Shown one piece after another: positions 23,233-31,723 of a stretch of DNA of 39,609 bases. Location: positions 1 through 39,609 of the forward strand of contig NZ_QJTK01000022.1 of the NCBI RefSeq assembly GCF_003217355.1, given 5' to 3'. A program made the position numbers and the translations under genes. The stretch's first letter is position 1; each line of letters opens with the position of its first letter. The stretch is from Rhodobacter viridis (lineage in GTDB: Bacteria > Pseudomonadota > Alphaproteobacteria > Rhodobacterales > Rhodobacteraceae). The notes below the pieces were generated by a model that was not told where the DNA came from, ran no database searches, and saw nothing but the letters and a program-made list of their open reading frames with translations.

Positions 23233-25106
23233 AATTTCATATCGAAAGCCTTAATCTCTGGCTAACCAACGGCAAAATCCGGACTCTGCCATTCCGTCCC
23301 AACAAGGTGAACGTGATCACTGGCGCCAGCCACACGGGTAAGACCGCAATCCTCGATATCTTCGATTATTGTTTCTTCGCCAGTCGGCACCGCATTTCGG
23401 AAAGCGTCATCAACGAAAGTACCCTTTGGTATGGCCTAAAAATCCACGTAAACGACAAAGTCTATACACTGGCAAGAAGGGCACCAACTGGCCCAGCGGT
23501 CTCAAATGAGTATTATTTCTCCTCCATCGGTGAGATCCCCGAAGGAGCTCCAGAGGCAAACATTCGGGAATCGGCTCTGAAGGTGCTGCTCAGCGCTGAT
23601 TTCGGTATCGACCAAGATGTGAAAATCCCATTCGGTGGGCAATATCTGCAGGCAGGTTCGCGTATATCGCTTCGCTATTTCCTGCTGTTCAACACAATCT
23701 CACAGGACATCATCACCCACAGTGAGCAGTTTTTCGACAAGCAGGATCAGCCGCGTTACCGAGAAGCATTGCCTCGCATATTCGACATCGCAGTAGGGAT
23801 CGATACTGTCGAAAACATCCTCAAACGCGATAAGCTCACGCAGCTCGAAAAGCGATTGGCGCGCCTGCAGAAGCAATCGGCAAAAGCAGCCACAAATCGT
23901 GAAGCGTTTCACGCAGAGCTTGCCGAGACGACTGCTCGGGCAATGTCCTACGGACTTATATCCGACAATTCTGATGCCGAGCAAGCGGTGGCGGATTTAC
24001 AGCGGATGGTTTCTGAAAGAGAGACGGGCTCGGAATCGTTCGTCTCAGGGAGGCACGCGGAAATCTCTGCCGAACTCTATCGGGTTTCCCGAAAAATAAA
24101 CGGACTTCGAAAATTCCTCAGCGAATATAGCGCGCACAAGGGTGTGCTGTCAGTAACCGCCGACAGCCTAAAGCCGATCGCCTATCTCCGAGACAACCAC
24201 GCGGATACCGTTCGCACTTCCGTCTTTTTCGAAATCCTTGAGCGGCTGGAAAAGGGTTTGATAGAGATCAAGAAAGAAGTCTCTAAAAAAAACCCTCTGG
24301 ACAGCAATGTCGGAGAGTTAATCAAAGAACTGGAAGGCCGACGCGAGCAACTAAAGCGCGAACTTCAAGCCTTGCCTTCGGACAGCTCGGTCTTCGAGAA
24401 CGAGAAAGAGAAATATATTTTCATCGGCGAGACGAAGGCCAAACTTGAATTAGTCGCGGGAACGGAGCGAAACAGTACGCGCAATTTCGAAGCTGACGTT
24501 GAAGATCTGGAGAGGCAAATTGGCGAAATCAATGTCCTGTCAGCGGAGGAGCGCCAGAAGCATTTCACCAGCGTTCTCGATGAGATAATCCAAGAATATA
24601 TTGCTTTGTGCAATGTGGCTCTTGGCAATTACGGAGAATATCGCTCAGCCTTCGACAATAAGGAAAAGAAGCTTCATTTAAGAAAGCCAAAAACTGCGTT
24701 CATAGAAAACGTTGGCAGCAGCTCAAATCATATGTTCCTCCACCTGTTTCTTTTCCTTGGATTGCACGAGGTCATCATGGCGAATGGAGGGCAGCATGTC
24801 GCGCCATTTCTCATTATCGATCAGTTTTCCAGGCCATATTGGGGCGATGACGAGAACGGCAGCGCGAAGAGTGAGCAACCCGATGAGTGGGATCGAGACG
24901 TTAACGAGAGCGACGTCGCCAAAGTTCATTCCGCCCTCAAACTGCTCGACCATTTCATTTCCCAGGCGAACAGCATGGGCAAGGAATTTCAAATCATCCT
25001 GTTCGAGCACATCAAACCGAAATATTGGGAAAGTTTAGAGAATTTCCATCTCGTCGAGATATTCCGGGACGGCAATGCCCTAATTCAAGGCGCACAAGCA
25101 CGCTAG
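23229..25106 (+). CDS. ABC-3C system SMC-like ATPase, DUF3732 family
   Basis: 625 residues. Near the N-terminus FRPNKVNVITGASHTGKTAI holds a Walker A (Gly32 to Thr39). Long coiled-coil stretches occupy about 195-250 and 355-440 (LTQLEKRLARLQKQ, LIKELEGRREQLKRELQ). The C-terminal lobe has the family Walker B region PFLIIDQFSRPYW (Asp531) and ends with ILFEHIKPKYW, as in DUF3732 proteins. This is a RecN/SMC-like ABC ATPase, thought to sense DNA or nucleoprotein state and license the nuclease. The last residues match the family end, so the gene is intact although IS481 sequence begins within a few bases of the stop. GTG 23229 is the start, in a GTGA overlap. Confidence 0.85.
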   Translation: MKFHIESLNLWLTNGKIRTLPFRPNKVNVITGASHTGKTAILDIFDYCFFASRHRISESVINESTLWYGLKIHVNDKVYTLARRAPTGPAVSNEYYFSSIGEIPEGAPEANIRESALKVLLSADFGIDQDVKIPFGGQYLQAGSRISLRYFLLFNTISQDIITHSEQFFDKQDQPRYREALPRIFDIAVGIDTVENILKRDKLTQLEKRLARLQKQSAKAATNREAFHAELAETTARAMSYGLISDNSDAEQAVADLQRMVSERETGSESFVSGRHAEISAELYRVSRKINGLRKFLSEYSAHKGVLSVTADSLKPIAYLRDNHADTVRTSVFFEILERLEKGLIEIKKEVSKKNPLDSNVGELIKELEGRREQLKRELQALPSDSSVFENEKEKYIFIGETKAKLELVAGTERNSTRNFEADVEDLERQIGEINVLSAEERQKHFTSVLDEIIQEYIALCNVALGNYGEYRSAFDNKEKKLHLRKPKTAFIENVGSSSNHMFLHLFLFLGLHEVIMANGGQHVAPFLIIDQFSRPYWGDDENGSAKSEQPDEWDRDVNESDVAKVHSALKLLDHFISQANSMGKEFQIILFEHIKPKYWESLENFHLVEIFRDGNALIQGAQAR

Positions 25107-25107
25107 G

Positions 25108-25259
25108 TGTTTGATCCCACGGTTTGATGGTGCGATCCTTTCGAAGGAATGGAAGGAAGCACTATGGGACAAGTTCGTCACGGGAGCGCCACGACCACGC
25201 ACGCCGTCAGAGCTGCAATACAGCGATCGCAAGCTTCGCTCGCGCAGCTGAGCCGGGAT
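25108..25259 (+). pseudogene. IS481-family transposase fragment 1 (N-terminus)
   Basis: From 25164 the frame reads MGQVRHGSATTTHAVRAAIQ followed by RSQASLAQLSRD, the N-terminus of an IS481-type transposase. It then breaks abruptly at about 25259, and the continuation is found inverted at 26157-26265. The element end is probably at the TGTTTGATCC just after the ATPase stop. Dead remnant. Confidence 0.7.
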
Positions 25260-26052
25260 GCAATCGACCTCGGGCTCATGCAGGGCATAGATCTTGTCAC
25301 GTCCTTTCGGTTCTTGGCTCAGCAGGCGTGAGACCAGAACCAGCCGGTCGAGGATACGTTCGCGCAAGTCCCGCAGCACCCGGCCAGTGTAACCTTTCAA
25401 CGTTCTCAGCGCCTTGCGCATGCGCTTGAACTGTTTGGCATGGGCGTAACGGCCAACGCGCACCGCCAGACGCGGGGCAAGGCGGGCGTAGCTCTGGCGT
25501 AATTCCACCCCGGCCTCGACCGCCAGCGCCACCAGCTGCGCCCGTGCCCGTTCATAAAGCCGGGCGTCGGTCGGGTGGGCGATGGTCTTCTCCATGATGG
25601 TGGTGTCGACCGCCACCCGCTTCAGGCTGCCCGCATCGAGCGCCCCGGCCTTCTGCCCGGCGAGGATCGTCTGCGTCAGCATCCATTCCACACCTTCCTC
25701 GCCAATCCTCTGCCGCCAGCGGGTCAGCGACGGGGGGGTCGATCGGCGGCCGATGCTGAAAGAACGTCTCGCCGGTGAAGTGCTGGTAGTAGGGATTTTC
25801 GACCCAACGCGCGACGACTGCCTCGTCCGAGAGCCGAAACGCGTGCTGCAGATAAAGCAGCCCGGCGACCAACCGGGGCGGCGTGGCCGGGCGGCCGGTG
25901 CCCGAGGGGAAGAACCCGGACCATTGCTCCTCGAACACCTCCCAGTCGATCAGCGCGGCGAGTTTCACCAATTCGTGGCGCGGGTCGATCATGTCGACCA
26001 GACGCGGGCGCAGCAGGTCGTCTTGTTCCGGCGGGCGGGAGCGATGCTTCAT
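25260..26052 (-). pseudogene. IS5-family transposase fragment 1 (N-terminal two thirds, frameshifted)
   Basis: On the minus strand from 26052 the protein runs MKHRSRPPEQDDLLRPRLVD to FQHRPPIDPP, then changes frame at a run of seven G on the plus strand (25732-25738). One base fewer would continue the family sequence SLTRWRQRIGEEGVEWMLTQ in frame. It proceeds through VAVDTTIMEKTIAHPTDA, which includes the first catalytic Asp of the DDE set, to YALHEPEVDCI, where it is cut at about 25260. The C-terminal third lies on the opposite strand at 26266-26689. So this copy is both frameshifted and split. Confidence 0.8.
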
Positions 26053-26156
26053 GCGGCGAACCGAAATTGCAGGGTTTCGAGCGGAATAATAGGAAACCCT
26101 GCAGGACATGACGAGAAAAACCGACAGTTCTGCGCAGGAAATCAGAGGCTTCGCAG

Positions 26157-26265
26157 TTGTTCAGGGCGAACTCAGTACGGTGGACCGCGGTTCCGACGGC
26201 CCGGTCTTCATGTCCTCGACTGTCGCCCGCTTGCGCCACTTTTCCACCGTCTTGGGGTTGATGCA
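26157..26265 (-). pseudogene. IS481-family transposase fragment 2 (continuation of fragment 1, inverted)
   Basis: The minus strand from 26265 reads INPKTVEKWRKRATVEDMKT then GPSEPRSTVLS, exactly what should follow the LSRD at the end of fragment 1 in IS481 transposases (helix-turn-helix and linker). It is then lost at the border of the IS5 element. The remaining catalytic part of IS481 is not in the window. Confidence 0.7.
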
Positions 26266-26689
26266 CAGTTCTCCAAGGGCAAGGCGCGGGTGCGGTATGA
26301 ATTCGGCTGCAAGGTCAGCATAGCCACGACGCTCGACGAGAGCTTGTCGTCGGCATGCGCAGCTTTGCGGGCAACCCTTACGACGGTCACACGCTGGGCG
26401 CCGCGCTTGAGCAGGCGGAAATCCTGACCGAGCGCCTCCCCCCCGAACTGGTGGTGGTCGACCGCGGCTATCGCGGCCACGGCGTTGACAAAACTCAGGT
26501 TCTGATCAGCGGCACGAGGCGCGGTCTGACGCCTGCCCTGGCCGCCGATCTGCGGAGGCGGGCGGCGATCGAGTTCGAAATCGGCCACATAAAGACCGAC
26601 GGTCGGCTTGCCCGAAGCCCGCTGAAGGGCGTGATCGGCGACGCGCTCTTCGCGGTGTTGTGCGGCTGCGGCAACCGCTGGGAACGCTG
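26266..26689 (+). pseudogene. IS5-family transposase fragment 2 (C-terminal third)
   Basis: The plus strand reads SKGKARVRYEFGCKVSIATT, then GNPYDGHTLGAALEQAEILT, VVVDRGYRGHG (second catalytic Asp) and GHIKTDGRL (catalytic Glu region), ending near LFAVLCGCG. It continues the protein broken off at 25260. The last few codons to the stop at 26690 come from the next IS remnant. There is a small frame disturbance around 26340. Confidence 0.75.
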
Positions 26690-27241
26690 AAGCGACAACG
26701 GGGTCTTCGCCCGGATCATGATTGGCTTGGCCTCCGAGAGCGCCGAACACAAGACGATCATGATCGACGCGACCTATCTCAAGGCGCACCGCACGGCGTC
26801 AAGCCTTGGGGTGAAAAAGGGGGGCGCGGGCGCCAGATTGGCCGAACCAAAGGTGGCATGAACACCAAGCTGCACGCCGTTGCCGATGCGAGGGAACGGC
26901 CGATCGGGTTCTTCATGTCGGCCGGCCAGGTCAGCGATTACACCGGCCCTGCGGCGCTTCTGGGCGACCTTCCGAAAGCGGGCTGGCTGCTCGCCGATCG
27001 AGGTTATGATGCCGATTGGTTCAGAGACGCGTTGAAAGACAAGGGGATAAAGATCTGCATCCCCGACCGGAAGTCTCGCAAGAAGGCAGTGAAATACGAC
27101 AAGCGCCGCAACAAACGGCGCAACCGCATCGAGATCATGTTTGGGCGCCTGAAGGATTGGCGGCGCGTTGCAACCCGATACGACCGCTGTCCAGAGACCT
27201 TCTTCTCCGCCATCCTGCTCGCCGCAATCGTCCTGTTCTGA
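26684..27241 (+). pseudogene. IS5 family, IS427-like transposase, 5'-truncated
   Basis: The first frame starts inside the protein (SDNGVFARIMIGLASESAEH, then MIDATYLKAHRTASSL) and ends at 26861. The second frame, entered by a -1 shift, reads GRTKGGMNTKLHAVADARER, LLADRGYDADWF and RRNRIEIMFGRLKDWRRVAT to the stop at 27241, the normal C-terminus. The shift coincides with A5G6 at 26814-26824; two overlapping frames with -1 slippage at such a run are normal in this subgroup. The 5' end and start codon are missing, fused to the IS5 fragment on the left, so it is inactive. Confidence 0.8.
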
Positions 27242-27451
27242 ACCTAGGCTTTGCGGCCCGATGAAGGTGGTCCACACTGAATAGGAAGAACGCGAGGGAA
27301 CCACTTCACGACAGCACCGCACTACTATATGGTTGACGTAGGATCAGTGATGCAATGCACACTTTCCGTTCTTGAGTGGAGTCAATGCGGATTTTGCATC
27401 CTTTATGGTTTCGCTATCTGCTGGGCGCAGAGGCAGTAGGAGTTGTGCAAC

Positions 27452-28198
27452 GTGGATTTGAATGCCGATATCGTAAATGAAGAAATATCTCGTATTGCAA
27501 GGGAGAAATGGGGGAGAGATAATAGAGTTTTGCTTGTATCTCAGCTTGGATCGCGCATTTCCGCGGATGTCAAGAAATTTATAACAGAAAGTGGTGGCGG
27601 CTTAAAGCGCTATATCGCGAATCAGAATGGCGCGAAATTTAGATATATTGACTTTCCTTCAAAGGGTGGAGCAATAGCTCCAAGGGATCTGACCAGCCAC
27701 CTCAGTGACGATGATCTGGAAGCGTCATTCAGATCTGGTGGCGCTATATCTTCATCTTCTGATCTCAGGGCGCCTGTTTATCGGAGGGAAATATGGATGG
27801 CTTTTCAATCCGCGATAGCTGAGGGTTCTCGACGCTACATACGTTTCGATAGCCACGGGAGGCCAGAGGCGATTGACTTGGATCGTGAAATTGAAAATCC
27901 AAGTGAAGCCTTTGAGGTTTTGGGGAAAGATATTGTTTTAGGCGCGGTGGGAATTGAGGGGAAATTATCCGTTGGCGCATCAATCAAGGCGTGGGCTGAA
28001 AGAAATTCCATTGAATTAACGCGCATTGAATTTAAGCCAGGGCATCCAGTCAAAAACAACAAAACCGCAAGTGCTGAGAGCAAACGGAAGCCATATCTTG
28101 CGGATGCCTTGAATCTTCTCAGCGATGAAGAACTTCGCAGAATAAGCATTCCTGCGGATCTTGTGATGGCCATGATGCGACGGTTGACTTTGAATTGA
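27452..28198 (+). CDS. unrecognised protein, first gene of an AT-rich pair
   Basis: 248 residues, no confident family. The N-terminal 60 residues (RVLLVSQLGSRISADVKKFI, then GLKRYIANQNGAKFRYIDFP) have the helix-helix-strand look of small OST-HTH/LOTUS-type nucleic-acid-binding domains, but this is a weak resemblance. A serine-rich linker and a second module (RREIWMAFQSAIAEGSRRYI to WAERNSIELTRIEF) follow, then a basic segment and a helical C-terminus. GTG 27452 is chosen because AGGAG (27438-27442) lies 9 bases upstream. AT-rich codons (AAA, ATA, TTT) contrast sharply with the chromosome. Its stop overlaps the TTG start of the next gene. Confidence 0.65.
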   Translation: MDLNADIVNEEISRIAREKWGRDNRVLLVSQLGSRISADVKKFITESGGGLKRYIANQNGAKFRYIDFPSKGGAIAPRDLTSHLSDDDLEASFRSGGAISSSSDLRAPVYRREIWMAFQSAIAEGSRRYIRFDSHGRPEAIDLDREIENPSEAFEVLGKDIVLGAVGIEGKLSVGASIKAWAERNSIELTRIEFKPGHPVKNNKTASAESKRKPYLADALNLLSDEELRRISIPADLVMAMMRRLTLN

Positions 28199-29031
28199 TC
28201 GACAAAAGAATCGCAGTCTTCAGCGGATTTAATACTTCGATTGTTGATTTGATGCGGCCCCACTTGAAGGGGCGGAATATAGATGTTGTCTGCGTGAGGC
28301 TGTGCGGAAACGGCTATTTTGAGGCGCTCGCAAAGCAACTTCTGTTCGAGATTGATCGCTTAAAAGGGGCGCGCAGCGATGTCAGATTTTTTGTAATTTT
28401 AGTCAGCGCAATCGCCGAGGATAAGCTTGACGACGAGTATGTTTCTTTTTTTCCTGCACTCATTCGCCTAGGTATTCAAAAAGATCAAGCAAATAATAAA
28501 TCCGCCACGAAGAAAATTGTGGAACGAATAGATGCACTATTTAGGGATGAATCTTTTGTGGATTTGATTAAGACAGTATCGGCCAGGAAAAAATCGCACT
28601 TGCTTCTCCCTGTGCGGAATGCTGCCGAGACTAGCTTGCGGAAAATGTTTGATGAAATATATGCCGGAGGAGAGCTTCGGTCGAAGGAGGGGCGATTTTC
28701 TGCAGAGCTTGAAATTTTTGAAAAAACGGTTTTGAAAAAGATTACGGTTATACGTCGATCCAAGGCATTAAAAATGGGCGCGATTAGTTTTGCTCCTGTA
28801 TTAAATGGTCCTGCGCACCCAATCAGGAGGTGTACGGACACTGCTGTGTGCGATGTGAAGGCAAAATTGCGTTTTGGCGCACTTGTCGCTGAACGGTTTG
28901 AATTTGACGTGACGTGCGACCGAAAGTTGTCAGCGAAATCCTTCTATTTGTGCGGTGGGGGCGACATCAAACCAAGCCAAGAGGATACGCATCTCAACAT
29001 GCGGATTAATGATGACTTTAAAGGAGGATGA
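28195..29031 (+). CDS. unrecognised protein, second gene of an AT-rich pair
   Basis: 278 residues, no recognised family. The N-terminus IDKRIAVFSGFNTSIVDLMR then IDVVCVRLCGNGYFEALAKQ suggests an alpha/beta nucleotide- or metal-binding fold; RFFVILVSAIAEDKLDDEYV could be a second strand-turn with acidic residues. A helical middle part precedes a C-terminal beta-rich region (CDVKAKLRFGALVAERFEFD). No signal peptide or membrane helix. TTG 28195 overlaps the previous stop (TTGA), so translation is coupled, and a hairpin follows the stop. The pair is flanked by IS remnants in a region with other defence genes; a defence or toxin-antitoxin role is speculation. Confidence 0.65.
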   Translation: MIDKRIAVFSGFNTSIVDLMRPHLKGRNIDVVCVRLCGNGYFEALAKQLLFEIDRLKGARSDVRFFVILVSAIAEDKLDDEYVSFFPALIRLGIQKDQANNKSATKKIVERIDALFRDESFVDLIKTVSARKKSHLLLPVRNAAETSLRKMFDEIYAGGELRSKEGRFSAELEIFEKTVLKKITVIRRSKALKMGAISFAPVLNGPAHPIRRCTDTAVCDVKAKLRFGALVAERFEFDVTCDRKLSAKSFYLCGGGDIKPSQEDTHLNMRINDDFKGG

Positions 29032-29058
29032 GAAGCGGGAACAAACGTTCCCACTTCT
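29031..29058 (+). terminator. hairpin terminator after the AT-rich gene pair
   Basis: AGAAG-c-GGGAAC (29031-29042) pairs with GTTCCC-a-CTTCT (29047-29058) around an AAAC loop, an 11-bp stem with one mismatch. It overlaps the stop codon and is followed by CTAAAAGTTTT. The T-run is not immediate, so efficiency is uncertain. Confidence 0.6.
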
Positions 29059-29394
29059 CTAAAAGTTTTGGTTACCAGCCTAACATGATCTCAACGAGCC
29101 AGCCTTGAAAGGCTGATTACCCTCGCGATCTCTGCCGCTCAAAACCCAGTAGCTAACTGAGGCCAAAACCACCCAATATAACCCTTTCGGGATTACACAG
29201 TAGCTTTTGGCGGCACGAGCTGGGACTAAAGTTTGGTACATACACTTCAGCTTGCCCAGCAGAGCATGATCACGTCGAGCATTTTGCGGCCAGTCGCTCG
29301 GCTTGTCAAGGCGACTCGCGCAAGTTTTTTTCATATTTTCGCGCCAAGCCACGCCTAACATTTTGAAAATTTGTTAGTATTCACCCCAAACGGT

Positions 29395-29451
29395 GCTGTG
29401 TTGCACAAATCTGTGGAGGCCTGCCCATCCCCCAGATTCATGCAACACAGC
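29395..29451. repeat. 57-bp inverted-repeat unit, MITE-like or fused IS ends
   Basis: GCTGTGTTGCACAAATCTGTGG (29395-29416) and CCCCAGATTCATGCAACACAGC (29430-29451) are complementary at 19 of 22 positions and enclose only 13 bases. The GCTGTGTTGCA termini look like ends of IS5-group elements, so this is either a collapsed IS with nothing inside or a miniature element. Apart from this unit, 29059-29663 shows no convincing gene; its last part is the leader of the IS110 copy. Confidence 0.55.
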
Positions 29452-29663
29452 CCACGCCACGGCGATCACCGCGCCATAGCGCGACAATCCTCAGATACTG
29501 AACGACTGCCAAGGTCTGAGTTTTGACACATGGGGTAATCGCGGGAGCGAGTCACCCCGAACCGTAGTGCCTTGCGGATTTTGGGCCGGTGGTTGTTCCC
29601 CGATAGGATGCAGATACGGGCTCACGATGGACATCGGGCCCAGACATCGACAGGAGAACAACC

Positions 29664-29928
29664 ATGTGTGACTATATCGGCCTGGACATATCCCTGAAAG
29701 AGACGGCGATTTCCCTGCGCCGGGGCGGCCAACGGGTCTGGCGCGGCAAATGCACCTCGGATCCAAGCGCAATTGCAGCGCTTCTTCGGCGGCGCGCACC
29801 CGATGCAACGCGGGTCGTATTTGAGACTGGTCCGCTGTCGGTTTGGTTCTTTCATGCCCTGAGTGCCGAAAGGGTTCCGGCGATCTGCATCGACGCGAGA
29901 CATGCAAAGGCCGCGCTCGACCACCCTC
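29664..29928 (+). pseudogene. IS110-family transposase fragment 1 (N-terminus)
   Basis: 88 codons beginning MCDYIGLDISLKETAISLRR, with the first DEDD catalytic Asp in GLDIS, and FETGPLSVWFFHALS, ending at HAKAALD. ACAGGAG lies just before the ATG. The frame is cut by the left end of an IS3-family element at 29929. In an intact IS110 the RuvC-like domain would continue; about 100 or more residues are missing before the next fragment. Confidence 0.85.
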
Positions 29929-29997
29929 TGTCAGGAAAGTTGTCGCGGTCCCACGATCTGAAATTGTATGCTTTGCGGGGCGAGATGGGATGGAGAC

Positions 29998-30498
29998 GTG
30001 GCGTATTCAGCTGAGAGGAAGGCGGCGGTTCTGACGAAGATGCTGCCGCCGAACAACGTGCCGCTCGCACGGCTGGCGAAAGAGGAAGGGATCAGCCCGG
30101 GCACGCTTGCGAAGTGGCGAGCCGAGGCGCGGGCGAAGGGGCAGTTTCTGCCCGATGCCAATGCGGGGCCTGAGGGCTGGACCTCGGAAGACAAACTGGC
30201 GGCGGTCATTGAGACGGCCAGCTATAACGCGGTCGAGCTCGGCGAATACTGCCGGAGGCGGGACATTTATCCCGAGCAGCTTGCGGTCTGGCGCGAGGCC
30301 TGCGCGCGGGCGAATGACTGGGAACGGGCGGCCACGACGCGGATCGCGCGCGAGGCGAAGGATGACAAGAAGCGGATTCAGCAGCTTGAACGCGAACTGG
30401 CGCGCAAGGAGAAAGCGCTGGCCGAGGCCGCCGCGCTGATGATCTTGCGAAAAAAGGTGGATGCGATCTGGGGCCGCAAGGAGGGCGAGGACGAATGA
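29998..30498 (+). CDS. IS3-family transposase orfA
   Basis: 166 residues. Begins (V)AYSAERKAAVLTKMLPPNN and contains a helix-turn-helix (VPLARLAKEEGISPGTLAKW) and a second one (AVELGEYCRRRDIYPEQLAV). It ends with a leucine-zipper-like coiled coil (DDKKRIQQLERELARKEKAL), as usual for OrfA. GTG 29998 is taken as start because family members begin with (M)AYS; an ATG at 29968 lacks a ribosome binding site. The gene overlaps orfB by 4 bases (ATGA). It appears intact. Confidence 0.75.
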   Translation: MAYSAERKAAVLTKMLPPNNVPLARLAKEEGISPGTLAKWRAEARAKGQFLPDANAGPEGWTSEDKLAAVIETASYNAVELGEYCRRRDIYPEQLAVWREACARANDWERAATTRIAREAKDDKKRIQQLERELARKEKALAEAAALMILRKKVDAIWGRKEGEDE

Positions 30499-31533
30499 CC
30501 TCAGCCTCGGATCGCGCGGAAATTTCTGCCCTTGTGGAGGAGGCGAGGCAGGCGGGGGCGGGCCGCGGCACCGCCTGTGCCGAAATCGGCCTGCACCCGC
30601 GCACGCTCTCGCGCTCGACCAGATCGTGGAGATCTGCGCGAGCCCCGAATTTGCCAGCCTGCCGCCAAGCCAGATCGTGCCGCAGCTGGCCGACCAGGGC
30701 TGCTATATCGCCTCGGAATCGAGCTTTTACAGGGTGTTGCGCGCGTGCGACCAGAACCACCGCCGCGGCCGGGCGCGACCGGCAACACGCCACAAAGCCC
30801 CGACGAGCTTCGAGGCGAAAGGCCCGTGCCAGGTCTGGTCGTGGGACATAACATGGCTGCCGGGGCCGATCGCGGGCGCCTTTTTCTACCTCTATCTCAT
30901 CGTCGACATTTACAGCCGCAAAATCGTCGGCTGGGAGGTGCATGACCGGGAAACGGCCGACTTCGCGGCCGCGCTGTTGCGCCGCGCGGTCTGGGCCGAG
31001 CACTGCCTGACCCACCCGCTGGTGCTGCACGCCGACAATGGCAGCCCGATGAAAGGTGCTACGATGAAGGTGACGATGGAGCGGCTCGGCGTCATCGCCT
31101 CGTTCAGCCGGCCGCGGGTCTCGAACGACAACCCCTTTTCCGAGGCGCTGTTCCGGACCTGCAAACATGTGCCGGGCTGGCCGCCCCGCGGATTTGTCTC
31201 GATCGCCGCGGCGCGCGACTGGGTGCAGGGTTTTGTGAGATGGTACAACACCGAGCATCGCCACAGCGCGATCCGCTTCGTCACGCCGATCAGCGCCATC
31301 GGGGCGCGGAGGCGGCGGTGCTGAGCAACCGCCACCGGATCTACGAGGCAGCGCGCGCGGCGCATCCGGAACGCTGGTCAGGCAAGACGCGGCAATGGAC
31401 GCCGATCGGCTCGGTCTGGCTGAACCCGGAGCGGCCGGAAGCCGGGCGCAAAGGCCATGGGGGCGACGACGCGCTCTCCCACAAAGCTGGCGGCGACGCC
31501 CCCATGGACGGGCCCGCCGAACGCGCAGCCTGA
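30495..31533 (+). pseudogene. IS3-family transposase orfB, broken by two frame lesions
   Basis: The start region (MTSASDRAEISALVEEARQA to GLHPRTLSR) is in one frame. At about 30610 the sequence jumps to LDQIVEICASPEFASLPPSQ in another frame, with some 30 expected residues missing, so a small deletion occurred. The DDE core follows: WSWDITWLPGP, VLHADNGSPMKG, and the Glu region DNPFSEALFRT. Near 31285 a second shift moves the C-terminus (AVLSNRHRIYEAARAAHPER) to the third frame. No active transposase can be made from this copy. Confidence 0.8.
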
Positions 31534-31563
31534 AAACTGGGGATCGTGACAACTTCTTTGACA

Positions 31564-31723
31564 AATACCGTTCGCGGCCGCGCCGCTGAACTTGGCAGCC
31601 AGCTGCTGCAGCTCTCCCGGCGCAGCGAGGCCTGCCAGCGGCTGATGTCCATCCCCGGCATCGGCGCGACCCCCGCGATGTCTTTCACCACGGCTATCGA
31701 AGACCCCGAGAACTTCCGGAACT
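31564..31723 (+). pseudogene. IS110-family transposase fragment 2 (middle)
   Basis: The frame reads RAAELGSQLLQLSRRSEACQ, RLMSIPGIGATPAMSF and EDPENFRN, the start of the Tnp_20 domain (the MSIPGIG helix-hairpin-helix-like motif). It is bounded left by the IS3 end and right by the IS256 element, which splits it at 31723; the frame resumes exactly at 33136. Confidence 0.85.
31715..31723. repeat. target-site duplication TCCGGAACT, left copy
   Basis: The 9-base sequence TCCGGAACT directly precedes the IS256 left end and is repeated exactly at 33136-33144 after the right end. Nine bases is within the usual 8-9 for this family. Removal of the element and one copy restores the IS110 frame. Confidence 0.9.

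Larger units (their letters stand above)
29929..31563 (+). mobile_element. IS3-family element inserted in IS110
   Basis: The left end TGTCAGGAAAGTTGTCGCGG and the right end, read from 31563 on the minus strand, TGTCAAAGAAGTTGTCACGA, are imperfect inverted repeats in IS3 style, and the orfA/orfB gene pair lies between. No matching target duplication flanks it (CTC on the left, AAT on the right), and part of IS110 is missing at the junction, so a deletion or recombination followed insertion. Confidence 0.75.

Noticed and set aside
29080-29361. 93-codon minus-strand frame
   Set aside because: No recognisable protein pattern or ribosome binding site; composition suggests noncoding spacer.
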